NCBI GenBank assembly: GCA_021825955.1
Contig: JAKAEH010000011.1
Location: forward strand, 1-9,714
Source of the DNA: a bacterium
GTDB taxonomy: Bacteria > Patescibacteria > Microgenomatia > Levybacterales > UBA12049
Direction: 5' to 3'
DNA: 9,714 nt
This document shows positions 4,663 to 9,687 of this stretch, one piece after another. A model generated the notes under the pieces. The model searched no databases. It worked only from the letters and a program-made list of their open reading frames with translations, and was not told the DNA's origin. A program made the translations under genes and the position numbers. Positions within the stretch are counted from its first letter, which is position 1. Each line of letters opens with the position of its first letter.

Positions 4663-5340
4663 TTAGAGCTTGGCAACCTGGAGAAAGTCTAATTCCACAG
4701 GTGTTTCTCGTCCAAATATAGATACCAATACCTTTACTTTGCCTTTTGCTTCGTCTATGTTGTCGATTGTTCCCAAGAAATCCGTAAAAGGACCGTCAAC
4801 GATTTTAACTGCCTCTCCCTGAACAAAAGCCGCTTTATATAATGGTTCTTCTGTCTTTATAAACTTCTGGATTGCTTCTACTTCTTTATCGGAAATAGGG
4901 GAGGGTTTGTTACCCGCTCCTATAAAAGCAGTTACTCCCTGCGTTGTTCTCACCAAAAGCCAGGATTCATCGTCCAGAATCATTTTTACCAATACGTATC
5001 CCGGGAAAATCTTTTCTTTAACAGTCTCTTTCTTTCCCTGGGAAACTTTTATTGTATTTCTTGTGGGAACAATTATGTCGAAAATTTTCTCTTCAAATCC
5101 CATTGATTCGACTCTTTGCCTTAAAGATTTTGCGACTTTATTTTCGTGTCCGGAATATGTATGAACAATGTACCATTTCGCATTATCGGAAGCAGAGCTG
5201 GTAGCTTCTCCGCCAGAGGCGGATTTCGTTTCGCTCAATTTTGCTTGGTCTTTCATTTCTTTCGGTGCCTGAATTTCTTCTGTTTGAGATTTTTCTTCGT
5301 TCAATTTTTCTTCTACCTGTTGTGTATTTGCGTCATTCAT
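4663..5340 (-). CDS. nusG: Transcription termination/antitermination factor NusG
   Basis: From the ATG at 5338-5340 the product is 225 residues, longer than the usual 175-185. Residues about 1-50 are an acidic/polar low-complexity extension (EEKLNEEKSQTEEI...). The NGN domain starts at KWYIVHTYSGHENKVAKSL and contains FPGYVLVKM; the C-terminal KOW domain has the typical GEAVKIVDGPFTDFLGTI. NusG binds RNA polymerase and couples it to Rho or to the ribosome through S10. A longer frame from a TTG at 5370 would add 10 residues encoded by AT-rich spacer sequence; I prefer the ATG. It lies after secE and before rplK, the classic order. Confidence 0.95.
   Translation of the reverse strand: MNDANTQQVEEKLNEEKSQTEEIQAPKEMKDQAKLSETKSASGGEATSSASDNAKWYIVHTYSGHENKVAKSLRQRVESMGFEEKIFDIIVPTRNTIKVSQGKKETVKEKIFPGYVLVKMILDDESWLLVRTTQGVTAFIGAGNKPSPISDKEVEAIQKFIKTEEPLYKAAFVQGEAVKIVDGPFTDFLGTIDNIDEAKGKVKVLVSIFGRETPVELDFLQVAKL
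5209..5223. repeat. Short perfect palindrome inside the NusG N-terminal tail
   Basis: TCCGCC-AGA-GGCGGA, a 6-bp GC-rich stem with a 3-base loop in otherwise AT-rich DNA, within the codons for the low-complexity tail just before the NGN domain. It resembles a REP-like mobile palindrome inserted in frame. Confidence 0.6.
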
Positions 5341-5349
5341 AACTTTGTT

Positions 5350-5378
5350 ATTTACTATTTTTAATTTCAATTTGTCAA
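5350..5378 (-). promoter_or_regulatory. Weak candidate promoter before nusG
   Basis: Minus strand TTGACA (5373-5378), a 17-bp spacer and GTAAAT (5350-5355), or TAAATA with an 18-bp spacer. The -35 is perfect but the -10 is poor. It would give an RNA starting a few nucleotides before the nusG ATG. Confidence 0.3.
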
Positions 5379-5391
5379 TTGTATTTAGTCA

Positions 5392-5577
5392 TTATTTTAT
5401 TATTAAGGTTAGTAAGTTCGTAAGTATGTAATCCAGTCCTCCCAAATATATTCCTACGATAAGACTTACGATAATTACTACTCCCGTTAACCTTATTACT
5501 TCATTTCTTGTAGGCCAAACAACCTTCTTAAGTTCGTCTCTTGTCTCCTTTAAAAAAATAACTGGCGTTGTAGCCAT
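5392..5577 (-). CDS. secE: Preprotein translocase subunit SecE
   Basis: A 61-residue protein of the short single-helix SecE type. Residues about 8-26 hold the conserved amphipathic segment (FLKETRDELKKVVWPTRNE), where the VVWPTR motif lies along SecY. Residues about 28-55 form one membrane helix. SecE clamps SecY in the protein export channel. The start is the ATG at 5575-5577; an in-frame TTG at 5589 overlaps the -10 box and cannot be in the mRNA. It is first in the cluster and is followed by nusG 51 bp later. Confidence 0.95.
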   Translation of the reverse strand: MATTPVIFLKETRDELKKVVWPTRNEVIRLTGVVIIVSLIVGIYLGGLDYILTNLLTLIIK

Positions 5578-5588
5578 ATCAATTGACA

Positions 5589-5617
5589 ATGATACCAGAA
5601 ATTTAAATCTATGTAAA
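5589..5617 (-). promoter_or_regulatory. Promoter of secE, predicting an almost leaderless mRNA
   Basis: Minus strand TTTACA (5612-5617), a 17-bp spacer, TATCAT (5589-5594), each 5 of 6 to consensus. Transcription should start near 5582, about 5 nt before the ATG at 5577. It probably drives secE-nusG and perhaps rplK-rplA. Confidence 0.7.
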
Positions 5618-5666
5618 GGAGAATGTTAGGGGGATTGCTTTTTTTAGTAAGAAAAAAGTAAAAACA

Positions 5667-5709
5667 GTTGACCCCGTTAAATAGTGCTATGCAATTTAAC
5701 GGGGTTGAC
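5667..5709. repeat. Inverted repeat in the secE-galU divergent region
   Basis: ACCCCGTTAAAT (5671-5682) and ATTTAACGGGGT (5694-5705) are perfect inverted 12-mers separated by 11 bp. Each is flanked by or overlaps GTTGAC, so an RNA copy could form a 16-bp stem with two G-U pairs. The right arm runs into the galU -35 box. It lies between the two predicted transcription starts and so should not be in either mRNA, which favours a DNA-level site. Confidence 0.75.
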
Positions 5710-5734
5710 ATGGAAATAACCAGGGCATTACAAT
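5705..5734 (+). promoter_or_regulatory. Promoter of galU, predicting an almost leaderless mRNA
   Basis: TTGACA (5705-5710), an 18-bp spacer, TACAAT (5729-5734). Predicted start near 5741, about 3 nt before the ATG at 5744. An AGAGGT stretch sits just before the ATG, but little of it would be in the transcript. Confidence 0.7.
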
Positions 5735-5743
5735 CAAGAGGTT

Positions 5744-6625
5744 ATGGATAAGAAGATTAGGAAAGTTGTAATTCCTGCAGCAGGCTTTGGAACAAGATTC
5801 CTTCCCCAGACTAAAGCAATGCCCAAAGAAATGCTTCCGATAGTAGATAAGCCTGTTATTCAATATGTGGTTGAGGAAGCAGTAGATTCGGGAATTGAAG
5901 ACGTTATTATAATCACCGGTTCGGTTAAAAGAGCAATAGAGGACCATTTTGATTCTCCCAACGCAGATTTAATAAAAAATCTTGAACAGGGCGGAAAAAC
6001 AGAATTATTGGAGCAAGTAAAAAGAATTTCCGAGATGGCAAACTTTATATATATAAGGCAAAAGGGTGCTTACGGAAATGCAACGCCCGTTCTTTCTGCG
6101 GAGCCGGCAATCGAAGACGAGCCGTTTGCAGTACTTTGGGGAGACGAATTTATTTATGCAACACCTCCCAGACTTTCGCAAATGATAAGGGTACATGAAA
6201 AATATGGTGGAGTTGTGATATCGGGAGTCAGGATTGAAAAAAAAGAGGACCTAAAGCGTTATGGAATTGGCGACATAGTGCCGGTTGAAGGGAATGTTTA
6301 TAAAATTAATGCAATTGTAGAAAAACCGGAGCCCGATAAGGCGCCATCAAATTTAGCAACCCACGGAGCTTATATTTTTCCTCCCGAAATTTTTTCCGCC
6401 TTAAAGCGAATAAAACCCGGTAAGGGGGGAGAATTATGGTTAATCGATGCCATAAATCTTCTAAAAGATGAAGGAGTTCCTGTTTACGCGGTTGAAATAG
6501 AAGATGCAAAGTACTATGACACGGGAAATAAGCTTGAGTATATGAAAACAGTCGTAGAACATGGTCTTAAGCATCCCGATATTAATGGAGAATTTAAAAA
6601 ATTCCTCAAAGACCTTGACCTCTGA
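5744..6625 (+). CDS. galU: UTP-glucose-1-phosphate uridylyltransferase (UDP-glucose pyrophosphorylase)
   Basis: A 293-residue protein, normal length for GalU. It makes UDP-glucose and pyrophosphate from UTP and glucose-1-phosphate in the cytoplasm, feeding glycan and glycolipid synthesis. The nucleotide-binding signature GFGTRFLPQTKAMPKEML is at residues 14-31, a GDE metal site at 133-135, the sugar-binding VEKP at 192-195, GGELWLIDAI at 228-237 and YYDTGNKLEYMK at 257-268. Two motifs differ from the E. coli type: the usual GLGHAV segment reads YGNATPV (110-116), and the third motif residue is Glu. I believe these variants are common in Patescibacteria, but a related sugar nucleotidyltransferase specificity cannot be excluded. 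It has its own promoter and is not in an operon with the divergent secE. Confidence 0.92.
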   Translation: MDKKIRKVVIPAAGFGTRFLPQTKAMPKEMLPIVDKPVIQYVVEEAVDSGIEDVIIITGSVKRAIEDHFDSPNADLIKNLEQGGKTELLEQVKRISEMANFIYIRQKGAYGNATPVLSAEPAIEDEPFAVLWGDEFIYATPPRLSQMIRVHEKYGGVVISGVRIEKKEDLKRYGIGDIVPVEGNVYKINAIVEKPEPDKAPSNLATHGAYIFPPEIFSALKRIKPGKGGELWLIDAINLLKDEGVPVYAVEIEDAKYYDTGNKLEYMKTVVEHGLKHPDINGEFKKFLKDLDL

Positions 6626-6725
6626 CCAGCTAATAACCCAATAAGCAAGTAAGCAAACTCCAAATAAATATCTAAATGATTTAATGATTAATGCAGTCAT
6701 TTGCATATTTATCATTAATGTTTAA

Positions 6726-6754
6726 TTGATTTTTTAATAAGACAATGTCAAAAT
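6726..6754 (+). promoter_or_regulatory. Weak candidate promoter of the PAP2 gene
   Basis: TTGATT (6726-6731), a 17-bp spacer, CAAAAT (6749-6754), with the ATG 6 nt further on. Both boxes are imperfect, but the spacing and distance to the start match the other near-leaderless genes here. The rest of the 135-bp gap after galU is AT-rich with no other clear signal. Confidence 0.35.
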
Positions 6755-6760
6755 ATATTA

Positions 6761-7411
6761 ATGAGTAAAAAATTCCTTATTTTTCTTGCTGCGGCTTTCT
6801 TTACTCTGTTTGTTTTTTTCTCCTATTTTGTACATAAAGATGTTTTTACGTCTTTAGATTTTGACACTACGGTAAGAATTCAAAACCATCTTTCAAGGGT
6901 AGTTGATACTTCTTTTTCGCTGTTTAGTTTAATAGGGAGCGCAGAAATTGCAACTATTATTTTACTTATAATAGTTGCTTTAACACGTAAATTGAAATCT
7001 TTTTTTGTTCTTATTCCATACACTGCAATTTACGCGTTTGAATTATTTGGAAAGATATTTGTGACGCATCCGGGACCTTCTTACAGGTTTTTCCGTTACG
7101 ATATTGGGTTTCAATTCCCAAGTTCTTATGTGCAGCCCGGTTCATCATATCCTTCCGGTCATTCTGCAAGAACGGCTTTTATTTCAGCCTTACTTTTAGT
7201 AATGGTATTAAACTCAAATAAAATATCCGGGTTTTTAAAGCTAATAATTATTTCTGGAGTTATTGTTTTCGATATAACAATGCTTATTAGTAGAATTTAT
7301 TTAGGCGAACATTGGCTTTCCGATGTAATAGGAGGGGCGATTTTAGGAGTTTCTATGGGACTTTTGGCTTCAATTTTATTTACTTTGCCTAAAAGAAAAG
7401 GTTTGAATTAG
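6761..7411 (+). CDS. PAP2-family membrane phosphatase
   Basis: A 216-residue membrane protein with about six hydrophobic segments (near 5-24, 60-75, 81-97, 137-150, 158-177, 190-208). The PAP2 active-site motifs are present: PSGH at 131-134 and SRIYLGEHWLSD at 177-188, giving the nucleophilic His184 with Asp188, and Lys98 for the first motif. The first motif reads K-x7-GP (98-106) where the family usually has K-x6-RP, so the motif-1 arginine is missing. PAP2 enzymes remove phosphate from phosphatidic acid, phosphatidylglycerophosphate or undecaprenyl diphosphate at the outer membrane face. The substrate cannot be read from sequence; lipid-carrier recycling is plausible beside galU. It ends 3 bp from the convergent Cys-protein gene, with no terminator between. 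Confidence 0.87.
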   Translation: MSKKFLIFLAAAFFTLFVFFSYFVHKDVFTSLDFDTTVRIQNHLSRVVDTSFSLFSLIGSAEIATIILLIIVALTRKLKSFFVLIPYTAIYAFELFGKIFVTHPGPSYRFFRYDIGFQFPSSYVQPGSSYPSGHSARTAFISALLLVMVLNSNKISGFLKLIIISGVIVFDITMLISRIYLGEHWLSDVIGGAILGVSMGLLASILFTLPKRKGLN

Positions 7412-7414
7412 ATT

Positions 7415-7630
7415 TTATTGGTTTGGAGTTGAAGTAAATAATACTCCGGTTCTGGGACAATCAATATTTACTTCTTTTGCCCTTGCTATATAATTTTGAA
7501 TGAGGTTTTCTCCTTCTGCTTTTGAAATTGCCTTACTGTCTATTAGCCTAACAGATTGTTCTCCGAAAGAACATTCAGGCCTAAGTTTACAGCCTCTGCA
7601 GCCGGAAATTGCTTCTATATTTACTCTCAC
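7415..7630 (-). CDS. Small four-cysteine protein, possibly metal- or Fe-S-binding
   Basis: A 71-residue protein starting at GTG 7628-7630. Cysteines lie at 11, 14, 20 and 58 (CRGCKLRPEC, later DCPRTG), so C-x2-C-x5-C plus one distant Cys could bind zinc or an iron-sulphur cluster. The middle (about 32-53) is a likely helix. It has no signal peptide or membrane helix. I do not recognise the family. The GTG start is supported by a near-perfect promoter ending 8 nt upstream, which predicts a leaderless mRNA. The gene follows the ABC transporter genes on the same strand but is separately promoted, and it converges on the PAP2 gene. Confidence 0.75.
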   Translation of the reverse strand: MRVNIEAISGCRGCKLRPECSFGEQSVRLIDSKAISKAEGENLIQNYIARAKEVNIDCPRTGVLFTSTPNQ

Positions 7631-7638
7631 AAATGGGG

Positions 7639-7667
7639 ATTATAACATTAAAAAAACCGGCAGTCAA
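7639..7667 (-). promoter_or_regulatory. Promoter of the four-cysteine gene, predicting a leaderless mRNA
   Basis: Minus strand TTGACT (7662-7667), exactly 17 bp, TATAAT (7639-7644). The GTG start (7628-7630) begins 8 nt after the -10 box, where transcription would begin. The -35 box starts 2 bp after the ATPase stop codon. It is the best promoter match in the window. Confidence 0.8.
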
Positions 7668-7669
7668 AC

Positions 7670-8380
7670 CTAGGAATTAAGCTCATGTTTTATTTCTTCT
7701 AAGAAAGTTATAAACTTTTTTTCTTCTTCAATTCTCGGTCTTTTGAGTTCTACGTCTATTATTTTTTTTAATTTTCCTTCTTTCATTATTGCAATTCTGT
7801 CGGCAAGGGTAATAGCTTCTTCCATGGAGTGCGAAACCATAACAATAGTTTTTCCGGTTTCATTCCAGATTTTAAGAAGGTAAGAATGCATCTCGTCTGT
7901 GGTAATAGGGTCTAAAGCGGAGAAAGGCTCGTCCAGCAAGAGTACAGGAGATTCTACGGCCAAAGCACGCGCTATACCTACTCTTTGTTTTTGGCCTCCG
8001 GAAAGCTCTCTGGGATATTTTAATTTATACTCTCCAAGGTTTACCATCTGAACATATTTATTTGTTAAATCTTCGGCTTTTTCTTTACTAAGGTCTTTTG
8101 CGTATAAAGGGAATGCAACATTTTCTTCCACTGTAAGCCAGGGCAGAAGTGCGCCCGACTGGAATACCATTCCAACACTTGCCGGTTTTTCTATACTGCC
8201 GCCGGTTGGTTTTTCAAGATCAGCAATAATTTTTAGAACAGTTGATTTTCCGCATCCTGAAGATCCTATTATGCACAATAATTCTCCCTCTTTAACATTT
8301 AGGCTAAAGTCGGAAACGGCTGTTTCTTTGGAACCGGGATAGACCTTAGTTATATTTTTTAAAACGATTACGTCAGTCAA
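7670..8380 (-). CDS. ABC importer ATPase (nitrate/sulfonate/taurine type, SsuB/TauB-like)
   Basis: From the TTG at 8378-8380 the product is 236 residues. In this numbering: Walker A GSSGCGKST (39-47), Q-loop Gln at about 74, signature LSGGQKQR (126-133), Walker B LLLDEP (147-152) with a D-loop SALD, and H-loop His184. The FQSGALLPWLTVEENV segment after the Q-loop is typical of the SsuB/TauB/NrtD group that energises uptake of small anions or related solutes. The TTG start overlaps the permease stop (TTGACTGA) and has an AAAGG Shine-Dalgarno 7 nt upstream, so coupled translation is likely. An ATG 42 nt earlier would give 250 residues but lies deep in the permease gene. The substrate is unknown. 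Confidence 0.9.
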   Translation of the reverse strand: MTDVIVLKNITKVYPGSKETAVSDFSLNVKEGELLCIIGSSGCGKSTVLKIIADLEKPTGGSIEKPASVGMVFQSGALLPWLTVEENVAFPLYAKDLSKEKAEDLTNKYVQMVNLGEYKLKYPRELSGGQKQRVGIARALAVESPVLLLDEPFSALDPITTDEMHSYLLKIWNETGKTIVMVSHSMEEAITLADRIAIMKEGKLKKIIDVELKRPRIEEEKKFITFLEEIKHELNS

Positions 8381-9185
8381 ATTTGTACCTTTCCGCCAGA
8401 TGCAGTAATTTTTGCCAGACAAAAAAGTTTATTAGGGTAATAAGGATAACCATAATAGCCAAAGAGACAAGAAATACGGAATTTTGGCCTCCGTAAAAAG
8501 AATTTACCAATAAACTTCCAAGTCCCAGAGGGTCTTGAGACATACTGCCATTCGGGATATAACTGTGTAAAGCTTCCGCAACTATCAAAATGCTCCATCC
8601 CTGTGCCCAGGCGAGAAGCGAACCGGTTATTATATAAGGGAAAATAGAGGGGATTGTAATATACCAAAGCTTTTTAAACCCTTTCAAGCCGAAGATTTTG
8701 GCTGCAAATAAAATATCCTCGGGAATTGTCTTTAAGCCTCCAATCATGCTAAAAACCAAATTCCATAACATTGCCATAAATAGAATAAAAATTACTGCGC
8801 CTTCAATTGCGTGGAGTTTTATAAAAGCAAGTACAATTACAGGAAAAAAAGCCAAAATTGGAATCGACTGGATAATATCGGAAACAGGAAGCATTATCCT
8901 TTCGGTCTTAGGACTTTTTGTTATAAAAAGGGCAATTGGTATTGAAAGAACAAGCGCAAAAACATAGGAAACAAATAAACGAAATAGAGTGTTAAACGAA
9001 GCAAGAAGTATATCTTGGTAAGATAAATCTTTTAAATTAACTTCCGATTGAGGATTCAAAAACTTAAAAAGTAGTATAAGAATAATAGTAATTACGGTAA
9101 GTACAACAATAAGTGAAGTAAAATGCCTCTTTTTAGAGGTTAAATAGCTAAAGTGGTAATGATGATGGTAATGTCTTATTGCCAT
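8373..9185 (-). CDS. ABC importer permease (nitrate/sulfonate/taurine type, SsuC/TauC-like) with His-rich N-terminus
   Basis: A 270-residue inner-membrane protein with about six hydrophobic segments (near 24-43, 62-88, 98-123, 127-149, 182-206, 236-257). The EAA loop that docks to the ATPase is at about 160-183 (AAKIFGLKGFKKLWYITIPS). With the ATPase gene, which it overlaps, it forms an importer core. No periplasmic or lipoprotein binding protein is encoded in the window. The N-terminal cytoplasmic tail is unusual: residues 5-11 are HYHHHYH, with a further His21, which could bind metal. Start at ATG 9183-9185. The substrate cannot be assigned. Confidence 0.9.
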   Translation of the reverse strand: MAIRHYHHHYHFSYLTSKKRHFTSLIVVLTVITIILILLFKFLNPQSEVNLKDLSYQDILLASFNTLFRLFVSYVFALVLSIPIALFITKSPKTERIMLPVSDIIQSIPILAFFPVIVLAFIKLHAIEGAVIFILFMAMLWNLVFSMIGGLKTIPEDILFAAKIFGLKGFKKLWYITIPSIFPYIITGSLLAWAQGWSILIVAEALHSYIPNGSMSQDPLGLGSLLVNSFYGGQNSVFLVSLAIMVILITLINFFVWQKLLHLAERYKFD

Positions 9186-9193
9186 ATATAACT

Positions 9194-9222
9194 AGTGTAG
9201 GACTTTTTTAAGATAAAATAAA
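9194..9222 (-). promoter_or_regulatory. Weak candidate promoter of the ABC permease-ATPase pair
   Basis: Minus strand TTTATT (9217-9222), a 17-bp spacer, TACACT (9194-9199), with the ATG 8 nt after the -10. The boxes are weak, but the placement repeats the near-leaderless pattern of other genes here. Confidence 0.35.
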
Positions 9223-9388
9223 CTATGTTTTAGTTACCCACGAGACAACAGTGGGGGCTTTAGCGGGGAAACATTTCAAATTAAGAGGGGATTCCAGAAA
9301 AATAGAACACGCTGAGTCAATTGCAGTTTTTTTAGGGGAAGATGTTTTTTATTCGTTTAGAGGCAGGCTTACGGGAGATATTAAATAA
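9212..9388 (+). pseudogene. 5'-truncated gene remnant, possibly the C-terminus of a histidine phosphatase
   Basis: An open frame runs from just after a TAA at 9209 to TAA 9386-9388 and encodes about 58 residues with ordinary protein-like composition. There is no ATG; the only usual start is GTG at 9251, which would leave 45 residues. The segment VLVTHETTVGALAG resembles the second catalytic-histidine region of the phosphoglycerate mutase/histidine phosphatase superfamily (the V-x-H-x-x-x-I/V-x-A-L pattern), and IEHAES could match the strand that follows it. The N-terminal RHG half is missing. I read it as a decayed leftover beside the divergent permease; the family call is tentative. Confidence 0.45.
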
Positions 9389-9430
9389 CCGCAGATTATA
9401 GTCCTCACTCTTTCTTCCTATGCTTATTTT

Positions 9431-9439
9431 TGATAAAAT
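9431..9439 (+). promoter_or_regulatory. Extended -10 promoter of the tRNA cluster
   Basis: TGATAAAAT: an extended -10 (TGn) with a 5-of-6 -10 box ending 10 nt before the first tRNA. There is no convincing -35 at 16-18 bp. Confidence 0.55.
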
Positions 9440-9449
9440 CAATTGCAAC

Positions 9450-9524
9450 GCCGTCTTAGCTCAGTGGTAGAGCAGCTGTTTTGTAAACAGCAGGTCGTCG
9501 GTTCAAATCCGACAGACGGCTCCA
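9450..9524 (+). tRNA. tRNA-Thr (anticodon UGU)
   Basis: A complete cloverleaf: acceptor GCCGTCT/AGACGGC, D stem GCTC/GAGC, anticodon stem GCTGT/ACAGC with loop TTTGTAA (anticodon TGT at 9482-9484), T stem GTCGG/CCGAC with loop TTCAAAT. Discriminator T, then CCA encoded at 9522-9524. It reads ACA codons. The next tRNA begins at the following base. Confidence 0.96.
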
Positions 9525-9609
9525 GCTGAGGTGGCGGAGTAGTCAATCGCTCGTGGCTGTAGACCACGCGGCCGAAAGGCCTACGGGAGTGCAAATCTCT
9601 CCCTCAGCA
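9525..9609 (+). tRNA. tRNA-Tyr (anticodon GUA), with unusual D- and T-loop bases
   Basis: A class II tRNA: acceptor GCTGAGG/CCTCAGC, D stem GCGG/TCGC, anticodon stem CGTGG/CCACG with loop CTGTAGA (anticodon GTA at 9559-9561), long variable arm with stem GGCC-GAAA-GGCC, T stem GGGAG/CTCTC. The T-loop reads TGCAAAT, so position 55 is G instead of the near-universal U; the D-loop reads AGTAG, so position 18 is A instead of G. CCA is not encoded (A discriminator followed by CA). Confidence 0.93.
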
Positions 9610-9614
9610 CAGGT

Positions 9615-9686
9615 GCCGGCTTGGCTCAGTGGTAGAGCAAGTCATTGGTAATGACTAGATCGTGGGTTCGATTCCCACAGCCGGCT
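9615..9686 (+). tRNA. tRNA-Thr (anticodon GGU)
   Basis: Acceptor GCCGGCT/AGCCGGC, D stem GCTC/GAGC, anticodon stem AGTCA/TGACT with loop TTGGTAA (anticodon GGT at 9647-9649), T stem GTGGG/CCCAC with loop TTCGATT. Discriminator T; CCA is not encoded. It reads ACC/ACU codons and complements the Thr(UGU) tRNA 90 bp upstream. Confidence 0.96.
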
Positions 9687-9687
9687 C

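Noticed and set aside
4907..5364. Open frames antisense to nusG
   Set aside because: NusG domains are fully conserved on the other strand, and there is no promoter or Shine-Dalgarno for the antisense frames.
5341..5370. Upstream TTG start that would lengthen NusG by 10 residues
   Set aside because: The codons come from AT-rich spacer sequence and a possible promoter -10; the ATG at 5340 is the better start.
5578..5589. Upstream TTG start for secE
   Set aside because: It overlaps the -10 box, so the codon would lie outside the mRNA.
5696..6715. Minus-strand open frames over galU
   Set aside because: galU motifs cover the whole plus-strand frame; the antisense peptides have no domain features.
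8381..8422. ATG start adding 14 residues to the ABC ATPase
   Set aside because: It lacks a Shine-Dalgarno and lies in the permease gene, while the TTG at 8380 has AAAGG 7 nt upstream and the usual stop-start overlap.
8377..8967. Open frames in other phases over the ABC permease
   Set aside because: They overlap the membrane segments and EAA loop of the permease and are mirror or shifted readings of it.
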